Below, piece by piece: positions 1-5,312 of a stretch of DNA of 6,991 nucleotides. Within the stretch, counting starts at the first letter, position 1, and the number at the start of each line of letters is the position of its first letter. This DNA comes from an uncultured Clostridia bacterium (lineage in GTDB: Bacteria > Bacillota > Clostridia > Christensenellales > Borkfalkiaceae), in the NCBI GenBank assembly GCA_947589335.1, contig CANPZH010000078.1, positions 1 through 6,991 on the forward strand, in the 5' to 3' direction. The translations under genes and the position numbers were made by a program. Below the pieces are notes generated by a model that saw only the letters and a program-made list of their open reading frames with translations, made no database searches and was not told the origin of the DNA.

Positions 1-296
1 ACCCGCGCCGTCGGGAACACTTTATGCACGCCGTTCACCATGCCGAGCCCCGCCCGCAAAATGGGCACGATCGCAACGCTCTCCTCGGGGACGCGGTACT
101 GCGTCGTCTTCTCGAGCGGCGTCTCCACCTCGACGGGGACGAGCTCGACGTCCCGCATGCTCTCGTAGGTCATGATCGTCGTGATCTCCTCGACGAGCTC
201 GCGGAACTCCTTCATGCCCGTGTTCTTGTCCCTCAAAATGGAGACTTTGTGCTTGATGAGCGGGTGATCGAAGATGAATAAATTCGGATATTCCAT
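1..296 (-). CDS. upp: Uracil phosphoribosyltransferase, N-terminal part (runs off the window)
   Basis: This encodes the pyrimidine salvage enzyme that makes UMP from uracil and PRPP in the cytoplasm. Only the first 98 codons are present; the 3' end lies before base 1. The protein opens MEYPNLFIFDHPLIKHK, and FDHPLI.HK followed by LRD.NTG..EFRELV is the family signature. VPILRAGLGMV at about residues 77-87 is a conserved Upp core segment. The PRPP-binding loop would lie beyond the window. The ATG at 296-294 is preceded by AAAGGAG about 6 nt upstream, which fixes the start. The gene follows yraN by 37 nt with no obvious terminator, so it is probably co-transcribed with the rbgA-rnhB-yraN run. 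Identity rests on strong similarity to the family as I know it; the rest of the enzyme cannot be checked here. Confidence 0.95.
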   Translation of the reverse strand, partial: MEYPNLFIFDHPLIKHKVSILRDKNTGMKEFRELVEEITTIMTYESMRDVELVPVEVETPLEKTTQYRVPEESVAIVPILRAGLGMVNGVHKVFPTAR

Positions 297-333
297 GTCT
301 TTCTCCTTTCGGTGTTTTTTCGGCTTGCAGGGC

Positions 334-693
334 TCAGATAAAGGCGTTTTCGAAGTACTCCAGCTCGCCGTTTTTGATCGAGGCGACGTCGAACCGACAG
401 CTGACTTCCCGCCGGAGCAGGTTGCAATAGCTCCATGCGATCTTGCGGTACCGCTCCCGCTTGCGGGCGTCCACCGCCTCGGACGGCAACCCGAAGGCGT
501 CGCTCTCCCGCGTCTTGACCTCGATGAAACAGTAGACGCCGTCTTTGAGGGCGATGATGTCCGCTTCGCCAAAGGGGGTCTCGTAATTCCGCTCCAGGAT
601 CTTATAACCGTGCTTTTTCAGATAGGCGGCGGTCAGGTCCTCTCCCTTCCGTCCCAGAAGTTTTTTACGAAGGTCCTTCTGTGAATTTTGCAT
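334..693 (-). CDS. yraN: UPF0102 / YraN family protein (predicted endonuclease fold)
   Basis: A 119-residue protein, usual length for the family. N-terminal LGRKGEDLTAAYLKKHGY (13-30) gives the conserved G..GE..A..YL..GY. It is followed by FGEADIIA (41-48, equivalent to GE.D.I), FIEVKTR (56-62) and RFDV (100-103). The spacing D/E..EVK resembles Holliday-junction-resolvase/restriction-like nuclease folds, with D45, E58 and K60 as likely metal-site residues. The cellular role is not established, and a nuclease activity is inferred from the fold. The ATG at 693-691 was chosen because GAGGGGGG lies just upstream and the protein then starts where the family starts. A longer in-frame start at 765 would add 24 unlikely residues deep inside rnhB. 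The chosen start still overlaps the end of rnhB by 61 nt, so the two genes are probably translationally coupled. This rnhB-yraN order is common in Firmicutes. Confidence 0.92.
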   Translation of the reverse strand: MQNSQKDLRKKLLGRKGEDLTAAYLKKHGYKILERNYETPFGEADIIALKDGVYCFIEVKTRESDAFGLPSEAVDARKRERYRKIAWSYCNLLRREVSCRFDVASIKNGELEYFENAFI

Positions 694-1253
694 ATTCCCC
701 CCTCTTTGATCGCGTTGATGTGCTCCCGCGTGCCGTAGCCCGCATTGCGCTCGAACCCGTACCACGGGTACAGCTTCGCATACTCCTCCATGAGGGCGTC
801 CCTGTACACCTTTGCCAGAATGCTCGCGGCGCCGATCGAGCAGACGAGCGCGTCCCCCTTGACGATACTGCGCTGCGGACAGGCGATATCGAGGGTCATG
901 TTGCCGTCTGTGAGGACGAAATCGGGCGGGACGGCGAGCCCCTCCACGGCGCGCTTCATGCCGAGCCGCGTCGCCTGCAGGATGTTGATCTCGTCGATCG
1001 TGCGCTCGTCCACCTCCGCGACGGAACAGGCGACCGCCGTCTCCCGGATGAGCGCCGCGAGCGCCTCCCGCTTTTTCTTGGAGAGCTTCTTGCTGTCGTC
1101 GATGCCGCGGATGCGCTTTTCCTCCGCAAGGGGCAGAATGACCGCCGCGCAGACGACGGGACCGGCGAGCGGGCCCCGCCCGACCTCGTCGACACCCGCA
1201 ACGGCGGCATAGCCCCGCCCGAAATATTCTCTTTCGTAGGTGAGTTCGTCCAT
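633..1253 (-). CDS. rnhB: Ribonuclease HII
   Basis: A 206-residue RNase HII, which cuts RNA in RNA-DNA hybrids and at single ribonucleotides left in DNA. The catalytic block AGVDEVGRGPLAGPVV (19-34) carries D22 and E23. IDDSKKLS (51-58), LTDGN with D116 and VKGD with D134 supply the other metal ligands expected for the family. SIGAASILAKVYRD (139-152), GYGT (172-175) and HRRTF (191-195) are further signatures. All catalytic acidic residues appear intact. The ATG at 1253 gives a normal N-terminus but has no Shine-Dalgarno next to it. The nearest strong one, AAAGGAGG (1283-1290), is about 29 nt upstream with no ATG, GTG or TTG at the right distance. The gene starts 50 nt after rbgA ends and overlaps yraN by 61 nt, so it belongs to the same transcript. 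Confidence 0.97.
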   Translation of the reverse strand: MDELTYEREYFGRGYAAVAGVDEVGRGPLAGPVVCAAVILPLAEEKRIRGIDDSKKLSKKKREALAALIRETAVACSVAEVDERTIDEINILQATRLGMKRAVEGLAVPPDFVLTDGNMTLDIACPQRSIVKGDALVCSIGAASILAKVYRDALMEEYAKLYPWYGFERNAGYGTREHINAIKEGGICKIHRRTFVKNFWDGRERT

Positions 1254-1303
1254 GGGATACGATCGCGTCTTACGGGCCGCGTCCTCCTTTCCGTCTCCGC
1301 GCC

Positions 1304-2161
1304 TTAAATCAGCCCGGCGTTTTTGAGATCGTCCGCGCCGTCGAGGCAGACCCTGCCGAGTTTCCCCTTGCGGAAATCGTCGATCAAGGCGTGCTCCGCG
1401 CGCTCGTAGTCGTACTCTCCCCCGCGGAGGAGAAATCCACGCTTTTTGCAGACCTGCTCCAACATTTCAAGGGGAGTGCCTCCCCCGATCCCGTACCGCT
1501 CGCCGAGCGCGGCGGGATATTTCTCCGCAAGTTCCTCCAACAGGGCGAGCGCGACCTCGTCCGTCTCGAGGATGTCGTCGTTGATGCACCCGAGATAGGC
1601 GAGACGGCGCGCAAGGGTCTGGTCGGAGAAGGAGGGCGGCATGGTGCCGGGGGTATCCATGAGCTCGAAACTGCCGCAGCGGACCCACTGTTTGGTCTTG
1701 GTGACGCCCGCCTTGTCCCCCACCTGCGCCTTTCTCCCGCCCGAGAGGGCGTTGATGACGGTGCTCTTGCCGGTATTCGGCACGCCCGCAATGAGGAAAC
1801 GGAGGGGCTTTTTGCTCCCCTTGTCCGCAAGACGGCGCGCCTTTTCCGCGACGAGCTCCTCCATCGCCGTCTGCAGCGTCCGCGCGGCGCCTCGTCCCGT
1901 CGCCGAGATCTTGACCGCCGCCTTTCCGCTCCGCTTGAGCAGCGCAAGCAGTCCGTCCGCTCCCTCGTCCGCAAGATCTCCCTTGTTGAGCAGATACAGA
2001 ACGGGCTTCCCGCCGGCGAGCGCGGTGAGCTTCGGATTATAGGCGGACGCGGGTGCGCGGGCGTCGAGCACGAACACGACCGCGTCACACAATTTCAGAT
2101 TGTCCTCCATGAGCCGCATGGCCTTCGCCATGTGCCCGGGATACCATTGAATGGTCTTCAC
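1304..2161 (-). CDS. rbgA: Ribosome biogenesis GTPase RbgA (YlqF)
   Basis: A 285-residue, circularly permuted GTPase that acts late in assembly of the 50S subunit (B. subtilis RbgA is 282 residues). The motif order is G4-G5-G1-G2-G3, as expected for the YlqF/YawG class. The N-terminal signature IQWYPGHMAKA is at 4-14 and DARAP at 33-37. NKGD (G4) is at 59-62, SAT (G5) at 86-88, the P-loop GVPNTGKST (G1) at 126-134, GVT (G2) at 152-154 and DTPGT (G3) at 169-173. A family-typical C-terminal helical domain follows. The G2 segment reads KAGVTK where PGVT is usual, a minor departure. The start is GTG at 2161, supported by AGGGAGG 4-5 nt upstream. In relatives rplS normally comes just before this gene. 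Here 786 bp of repeats does, so rbgA needs either read-through from trmD or its own promoter, which I could not identify. Confidence 0.97.
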   Translation of the reverse strand: MKTIQWYPGHMAKAMRLMEDNLKLCDAVVFVLDARAPASAYNPKLTALAGGKPVLYLLNKGDLADEGADGLLALLKRSGKAAVKISATGRGAARTLQTAMEELVAEKARRLADKGSKKPLRFLIAGVPNTGKSTVINALSGGRKAQVGDKAGVTKTKQWVRCGSFELMDTPGTMPPSFSDQTLARRLAYLGCINDDILETDEVALALLEELAEKYPAALGERYGIGGGTPLEMLEQVCKKRGFLLRGGEYDYERAEHALIDDFRKGKLGRVCLDGADDLKNAGLI

Positions 2162-2261
2162 AAGGCCTCCCTTGTCGTTTTTCTCATTACTTTTATGCCG
2201 CCACGTTTCCTATATCTTCTGCCGCCGGCAGCCTTCCCTTAGGCTATGTTGACAATGTCGC

Positions 2262-2389
2262 TTTTACGTCATTCCGACGAGCGCCCCACGTCATTCCGAC
2301 GACCAACGGGAGGAATCTAAGGCCGAGATTCCTCGCGGACAATCCATTCGCACTCCGTATATGCCTTTTCGGCTCGGAATGACGTAAAA
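2262..2389. repeat. 128-bp element with perfect 16-bp terminal inverted repeats
   Basis: TTTTACGTCATTCCGA (2262-2277) is matched exactly by its reverse complement at 2374-2389. Near the left end the 15-mer acgtcattccgacga occurs twice, at 2266-2280 and 2288-2302, a 22-bp offset. The inside contains gaggaatct and gagattcctc segments pointing in opposite directions. There is no open reading frame and no transposase. It looks like a non-autonomous dispersed repeat (REP or MITE-like); the class is inferred, and copy number needs the genome. Confidence 0.75.
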
Positions 2390-2417
2390 AAGAAACATTC
2401 GCAATGACATTCTTTTT

Positions 2418-2503
2418 ACGTCATGTTGAGCTTGTCGAAACATGGACCGCATTATAATAAGGTGCGATTCTTCGACTCCACTTCGTTCCGCTCAGAATGA
2501 CGT
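2418..2503. repeat. 86-bp imperfect palindrome related to the neighbouring element
   Basis: ACGTCATGTTGAGC (2418-2431) pairs with GCTCAGAATGACGT (2490-2503) with two mismatches. The ends share the ACGTCAT core with the 2262-2389 element, so both probably belong to one repeat family. The right half, with cttcgactcc and ctcagaatgacg, is the style of widespread bacterial intergenic repeats. Noncoding. Confidence 0.65.
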
Positions 2504-2602
2504 GTTTGAGATTCCTCACATTCGTAACTTCGCGCCGTTGGCGCTCGTGCCGCGCTTAGAGAATCAGAACTTCGCGCGGGGCAACATGACGTATTTGGGA
2601 AT

Positions 2603-2723
2603 GACACCCCCTCAGTCACTCACTTCGTTCGTGACAGCTCCCCTTCAAGGGGACGCCAAGAGGAATTTTCTTGCTGTCCCCTTGAGGGGAAAGTGACGAA
2701 CGTAGTGAGCCGAAAGGGGTGTC
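2603..2723. repeat. 121-bp long inverted repeat bounded by GACACCCC / GGGGTGTC
   Basis: The outer ends are GACACCCC (2603-2610) and GGGGTGTC (2716-2723). Both arms then carry CACT-TTCGT-type segments (2618-2633 against 2692-2710) and a C-rich core that is itself nearly palindromic, CCCCTTCAAGGGG on the left and CCCCTTGAGGGG on the right. The centre is about 2655-2675. The whole could fold into one long imperfect hairpin. It has a different sequence from the ACGTCATTCC family, so it is a second repeat type. No coding potential and no transposase are visible. Confidence 0.72.
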
Positions 2724-2869
2724 CTTTGCTTCCTAAAATCCCTTCCGCGAGCAGAACCACGCTTCTGCGCTGCGGGACTGCATTTGCGCGATACTTCGCG
2801 CTTCGTGTCTGCGCAAGGCAGACCGTGGGCGGGCGACGGGGCTACATGAAATCGAATTTCCTAACCCCT

Positions 2870-2943
2870 CGCAAATTTCTTTACGAAGCAAGCAAGGCGG
2901 GCCGCTACGCGGCAAGCCGTGCGCGCGAGCAAAGAAATTCGCG
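2870..2943. repeat. 74-bp inverted repeat directly after the trmD stop
   Basis: CGCAAATTTCTTT (2870-2882) pairs with AAAGAAATTCGCG (2931-2943) at 12 of 13 positions. The interior includes a small GCCGC-TAC-GCGGC hairpin (2901-2913). It begins 4 nt past the trmD stop codon in the direction of transcription. It is not followed by a T-run, so it is better described as a repeat or mRNA 3'-end hairpin than as a canonical terminator. Confidence 0.6.
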
Positions 2944-2947
2944 AAAC

Positions 2948-3613
2948 TTATCTCATAAGGTCCGGGCGGTTTTTCTTCGTGATCTCGACCGACTGTTCGC
3001 GGCGCCAGCGGTCGATCTTGGCGTGATCGCCGCTCCGGAGCACTTCGGGCACCCGCAGCCCGCGGTATTCGACGGGGCGGGTATAGTGCGGATATTCGAG
3101 CAGGTTCTCGGAAAAGCTCTCCTGCACGAGGCTCTCGGGGGAGAGCACGCCGTCCACATAGCGTGCGACGCAGTCCGCAACGACCATCGCGGGCAGTTCG
3201 CCCCCCGTCAGCACATAGTCCCCGATCGAGAGCTCTTCGTCGATGAAGAGGTCGATCGCGCGCTGGTCGATCCCCTCGTAGTGTCCGCAGAGGAGCACGA
3301 GGTGTTCCCGCTCCGCAAGGGAGTACACCATCTCCTGGCGGAACACCTTCCCCTTGGGGGAGAGATAGATGCGCAGCGCCCTGTGCTCGGGATCGACCGC
3401 CTCGATCGCGCTACCGATGGGCTGTGCCGTCATCACGAGCCCCGCCCCGCCGCCGAAGGGATAGTCGTCGCACTTCTTCTGCTTGTTTTCGGTATAGTCC
3501 CGGATATTGACGACCTCGATCTGAAGTTTTCCCTCCTTGACCCCTCTGCCGACGATACTGCCGAACAGCGGCGCAAACATCTCGGGGAACAAGGTCAATA
3601 TCGTGATTTTCAT
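2948..3613 (-). CDS. trmD: tRNA (guanine-N1-)-methyltransferase TrmD
   Basis: A 221-residue SPOUT (trefoil-knot) enzyme that uses S-adenosylmethionine to make m1G37 in tRNAs, preventing +1 frameshifting. The N-terminus MKITILTLFPEMF is diagnostic. PFGGGAGLVM (52-61), LLCGHYEGIDQR (107-118) and SIGDYVLTGGELP (129-141) form the knot and SAM pocket. EYPHYTRP (173-180) and VLRSGDHAKI (191-200) complete the signature, with D196 in SGDH as the expected general base. Two ATGs lie close together at 3619 and 3613. GGGAGG (3621-3626) is only 1 nt from the first but 7 nt from the second, so the second is chosen. The gene follows rimM after 89 nt containing two hairpins. The usual next gene, rplS, is missing downstream. 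Confidence 0.97.
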   Translation of the reverse strand: MKITILTLFPEMFAPLFGSIVGRGVKEGKLQIEVVNIRDYTENKQKKCDDYPFGGGAGLVMTAQPIGSAIEAVDPEHRALRIYLSPKGKVFRQEMVYSLAEREHLVLLCGHYEGIDQRAIDLFIDEELSIGDYVLTGGELPAMVVADCVARYVDGVLSPESLVQESFSENLLEYPHYTRPVEYRGLRVPEVLRSGDHAKIDRWRREQSVEITKKNRPDLMR

Positions 3614-3628
3614 GGGCATTCCTCCCGT

Positions 3629-3681
3629 GCGGACCTGAAGACGTCCGCGATATCATCAACGGGCGCAGATGCGCGCCCGTT
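3629..3681 (-). promoter_or_regulatory. Two tandem hairpins in the rimM-trmD intercistronic leader
   Basis: Read on the transcribed strand, AACGGGCGC-GCATCT-GCGCCCGTT (3681-3658) is a perfect 9-bp stem with a 6-nt loop. It is followed by GCGGAC-GTCTTCAG-GTCCGC (3648-3629), a 6-bp stem that ends just before the trmD Shine-Dalgarno (3626-3621). The first stem lacks a U-tract, so simple termination is unlikely. Processing, mRNA stability or control of trmD translation are possible. No known leader RNA family is recognised. Confidence 0.5.
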
Positions 3682-3702
3682 CTTCTCTCTTCCGGCAGAT
3701 CT

Positions 3703-4203
3703 TCAAAGCACCGCCACCTCTTCGAAGCGCCTTTTGTTGACCGTGATGCGCTTTGCCCCGACGTCGACCGCCGCGATCACGCCCCGTGCCGCGGGGAAGA
3801 GGATCTCCTTCCCCTCCCGCAGGACGGTGTAGACGTCGGTCGCCGCCTGACGGATGTCCGTCAGCGTGCCGAGGAGTTCGCCCTCCTCGGTGACAAGTTC
3901 GCTCCCGAGAAGATCGGCGATGTAATATCTCCCCTCGCCCGGATCGGGCGCCTCTTCGCGGAGCGCGGAGATCTCCTTCCCGCGCAGAAGTTCCGCGGCG
4001 TTGCGGTCGGGCACTCCTCTCAGCCCCAAAAACACCGCGTCCGCGCCCGTGCGGCAGGACAGCACGCGGTACTCCTCTCCATCCAGAAAGACCCGCTTGA
4101 AGCTCTTGAAGTCCTCCGCGGAATCGGTATAAGGTTTGACTTTTATCTCCCCGCGGATCCCCTGCGGTTTCAGGACCGTTCCGATGATCAATGTGCGTTC
4201 CAT
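3703..4203 (-). CDS. rimM: 16S rRNA processing / 30S maturation factor RimM
   Basis: A 166-residue protein that binds ribosomal protein S19 and helps mature the 30S head. The N-terminal domain has the family signature in IIGTVLKPQGIRGEIKVKPY (6-25), followed by TD. The C-terminal PRC-barrel half begins around YYIADLLGSEL (93-103), continues through GTLTDI (112-117) and TDVYTV (122-127), and ends with EILFPA (133-138). Length matches the family. The ATG at 4203 is only 2 nt after the tmk stop (TGA-GT-ATG) and has no good Shine-Dalgarno of its own, which points to translational coupling with tmk. An in-frame extension up to 4485 is just antisense or overlap noise inside tmk. Pairing with trmD downstream is the standard arrangement; pairing with tmk upstream is unusual. 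Confidence 0.95.
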   Translation of the reverse strand: MERTLIIGTVLKPQGIRGEIKVKPYTDSAEDFKSFKRVFLDGEEYRVLSCRTGADAVFLGLRGVPDRNAAELLRGKEISALREEAPDPGEGRYYIADLLGSELVTEEGELLGTLTDIRQAATDVYTVLREGKEILFPAARGVIAAVDVGAKRITVNKRRFEEVAVL

Positions 4204-4205
4204 AC

Positions 4206-4829
4206 TCAGAATCCGAACAGCCGGTCCGCAAGTTCGCGGATATGCGCCTGTGTGCGCTCCTTTTCGCTCTCGCTCAGAATGACTTTGACGTCGAGTTCCT
4301 TGAACCGTTCGAAGACCGCGAAGTAATTTTCGCGGATCCGCTTCTGCTTTTCGAGGGTCTCGTAGCGGTCCGTCTCGCCGCGGCGGGAGACCCTCCGCAT
4401 GCCCTCTTCGGGCGGCAAGCCGAGGAAAATGGTGAGGTCGGGCCGTACCGCCTCCATGGCGGGCCGGTTGAGTTCGATCACCCAATCGAGATCGACGAAT
4501 CCCCCGTTGTAGGCAAAGGAGGACAGATAAAACCGGTCGCAGAGGACGGTGACGCCCTCCTCGAGCTTTTGCAGGATCCCGTTGGACTTGTTATAGATAT
4601 GGTCGAGCCTGTCGGCGGCGAAGAGCGCGGCGATCGAGTATTCGTCCGTCTGCACCCTTCCGCTCATGCAGGAGCGGAGCAACGCCCCGAACGGAGAGTC
4701 CGTGGGCTCGCTCGTGACGTAGACCGGCACATTCCAGCTCTGCAGGTATTTGGCGAGCAGCTTGATCTGCGTACTCTTGCCGCTGCCGTCCGTTCCCTCG
4801 AAGACGATCAATTTTCCCTTGGTATCCAT
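4206..4829 (-). CDS. tmk: Thymidylate kinase (dTMP kinase)
   Basis: A 207-residue kinase converting dTMP to dTDP with ATP, essential for dTTP supply. The P-loop FEGTDGSGKST is at 10-20. TSEPTDSPFG (39-48) replaces the more common TREPGGTPIG version of the dTMP-binding segment; SEPTD-type variants occur in some kinases of this family. LFAADRLDHI (69-78) carries the DR motif and CDRFYLSSFAYNG (97-109) is the second DR(Y/F) motif. RRGETDRYET (149-158) is the lid region. The start MDTKGKLIVFEG is typical, but the ATG at 4829 has no Shine-Dalgarno and sits 7 nt after a -10 box, so a leaderless message is predicted. A TTG at codon 7, with AAGGG before it, is a less likely alternative. The gene heads the rimM-trmD run. 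Confidence 0.96.
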   Translation of the reverse strand: MDTKGKLIVFEGTDGSGKSTQIKLLAKYLQSWNVPVYVTSEPTDSPFGALLRSCMSGRVQTDEYSIAALFAADRLDHIYNKSNGILQKLEEGVTVLCDRFYLSSFAYNGGFVDLDWVIELNRPAMEAVRPDLTIFLGLPPEEGMRRVSRRGETDRYETLEKQKRIRENYFAVFERFKELDVKVILSESEKERTQAHIRELADRLFGF

Positions 4830-4836
4830 GTAAAAT

Positions 4837-4865
4837 ATTGTAGCAGAATCGGAAATGCTTGTCAA
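4837..4865 (-). promoter_or_regulatory. Sigma-A-type promoter of tmk, giving a predicted leaderless mRNA
   Basis: On the minus strand TTGACA (4865-4860) and TACAAT (4842-4837) are separated by exactly 17 nt. The distance from the end of the -10 box to the tmk ATG is 7 nt, placing the transcription start on the ATG or one base before it. A perfect 11-bp dyad, GCTTG-T-CAAGC (4857-4867), overlaps the -35 box. The heptamer gaatcgg occurs on both sides (4846-4852 and 4869-4875). Confidence 0.8.
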
Positions 4866-4892
4866 GCGGAATCGGGAGAACTCCTCAAACGG

Positions 4893-4943
4893 AAAACGCG
4901 GCGCGCGGGCATAGGCCCGCGCGCCGCCGACGTTTTGCCGTTT
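4893..4943. terminator. Bidirectional terminator after the XRE gene, copy 1 of a 51-bp repeat
   Basis: A perfect 12-bp GC-only stem (4899-4910 with 4915-4926, loop ATAG) is flanked by AAAACG on the left (4893-4898) and CGTTTT on the right (4931-4936). It can therefore end transcription in either direction. On the minus strand it begins just after the XRE stop (4945-4947) and is followed by GTTTTCCGTTT. It also insulates the tmk promoter. A copy identical at 50 of 51 positions lies at 6640-6690. Confidence 0.8.
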
Positions 4944-4944
4944 T

Positions 4945-5232
4945 TCAGTTTCCGTTCGCCCGCCTGAAGTCCTCTACAAGAACTTTGATGTGCTCCCTCT
5001 GCTCGGGGGTGAGCCCCTCCGCGCAGATGGTGTTCTGCACGGAAAGCCCGAGCAGAGAATCTGTGGAGACGCCGAAAAAACTTGCGATCTTTACAAGCAT
5101 CTCGATCGAGGGCAAAATATTGTCGTTCTCCCAATTCGATACGCACTGCTTGCTGACGTGCAGCCTCGCCGCCAGCTCCACCTGGCTGAGATTCCTCAGT
5201 TTCCTCAGCGTTTTAATGTTTTCATTGAGCAT
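4945..5232 (-). CDS. XRE-family helix-turn-helix transcriptional regulator
   Basis: A 95-residue cytoplasmic DNA-binding protein. Residues 4-62 form a complete Cro/C1-type HTH: ENIKTLRKLRNLSQVELA, then a recognition-helix segment VSKQCVSNWE (26-35), LPSIEML (40-46) and a C-terminal VSTDSLLG (55-62). The remaining 33 residues are an acidic and basic helix, too short for a known sensor domain. The ATG at 5232 is preceded by AAGGGAGGG at 6 nt spacing; an in-frame start at 5271 would add 13 residues over the leader and is rejected. The gene is divergent from the surface-protein operon, and its promoter overlaps that operon's promoter, so it most likely controls both. Two ATACTATNGTA sites in the shared control region are candidate operators. 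The signal it responds to cannot be told from the sequence. Confidence 0.94.
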   Translation of the reverse strand: MLNENIKTLRKLRNLSQVELAARLHVSKQCVSNWENDNILPSIEMLVKIASFFGVSTDSLLGLSVQNTICAEGLTPEQREHIKVLVEDFRRANGN

Positions 5233-5279
5233 CCGACGCCCTCCCTTGGGAAATTTTTCCGATTTTGTCAAATTTCACG

Positions 5280-5290
5280 ATACTATTGTA
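5280..5290. promoter_or_regulatory. Candidate XRE operator, copy 1 (ATACTATTGTA)
   Basis: ATACTATTGTA covers the -10 box of the putative XRE promoter (5285-5290). It matches the second site at 10 of 11 positions. Binding here would give negative autoregulation. Assignment to the XRE protein is inferred from position and repetition. Confidence 0.45.
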
Positions 5291-5312
5291 AAAAATCTCT
5301 TGACAATATCAA
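5285..5312 (-). promoter_or_regulatory. Probable promoter of the XRE gene
   Basis: On the minus strand TTGATA (5312-5307) is followed after 16 nt by TACAAT (5290-5285). This would start transcription near 5278 and leave a leader of about 46 nt before the ATG at 5232. Its -35 lies next to the -35 of the divergent promoter, so both cannot be occupied at once. Confidence 0.6.

Larger units (their letters stand above)
2162..2947. other. 786-bp gene-free gap in the trmD-rbgA interval, filled with palindromic repeats; rplS absent
   Basis: No convincing coding region exists on either strand. Open frames here are short or compositionally implausible, and none resembles ribosomal protein L19, which is normally encoded between trmD and rbgA. 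The stretch holds four inverted-repeat elements, listed separately. It also has smaller hairpins: GCGCC-GTT-GGCGC at 2532-2544 and GCAGAA-N6-TTCTGC at 2751-2768. The decamer aacttcgcgc appears as a direct repeat at 2526-2535 and 2568-2577. Pieces reading like CATTCCGA or TCAGAATGACG are typical of intergenic repeats found in many copies in some bacterial genomes. I found no clear sigma-A promoter for rbgA. The last part (2162-2250) contains only the rbgA ribosome binding site and a short CTGCCG-C-CGGCAG palindrome near 2218-2232. Confidence 0.8.

Noticed and set aside
1391..2242. A 283-codon plus-strand open frame opposite rbgA.
   Set aside because: Antisense to a clearly identified GTPase; no ribosome binding site and no known domain.
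2262..2943. CRISPR array or integron attachment sites in the repeat-rich gap.
   Set aside because: The repeats are palindromic, of different families and irregularly spaced, with no constant repeat-spacer period and no cas or integrase gene.
2693..3832. A 379-codon plus-strand open frame across the gap and trmD.
   Set aside because: It is the antisense shadow of trmD and rimM in GC-rich DNA. The composition is Arg/Ala/Pro-rich, no domain is recognisable, and it begins inside a palindromic repeat.
4830..4865. Upstream TTG start that would extend Tmk by 12 residues.
   Set aside because: The TTG is the -35 box itself and the added residues lie across the promoter; the family N-terminus fits the ATG at 4829.
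4191..4967. A 258-codon plus-strand open frame opposite tmk.
   Set aside because: Shadow of tmk; its sequence has no protein-like features and it runs into the terminator repeat.
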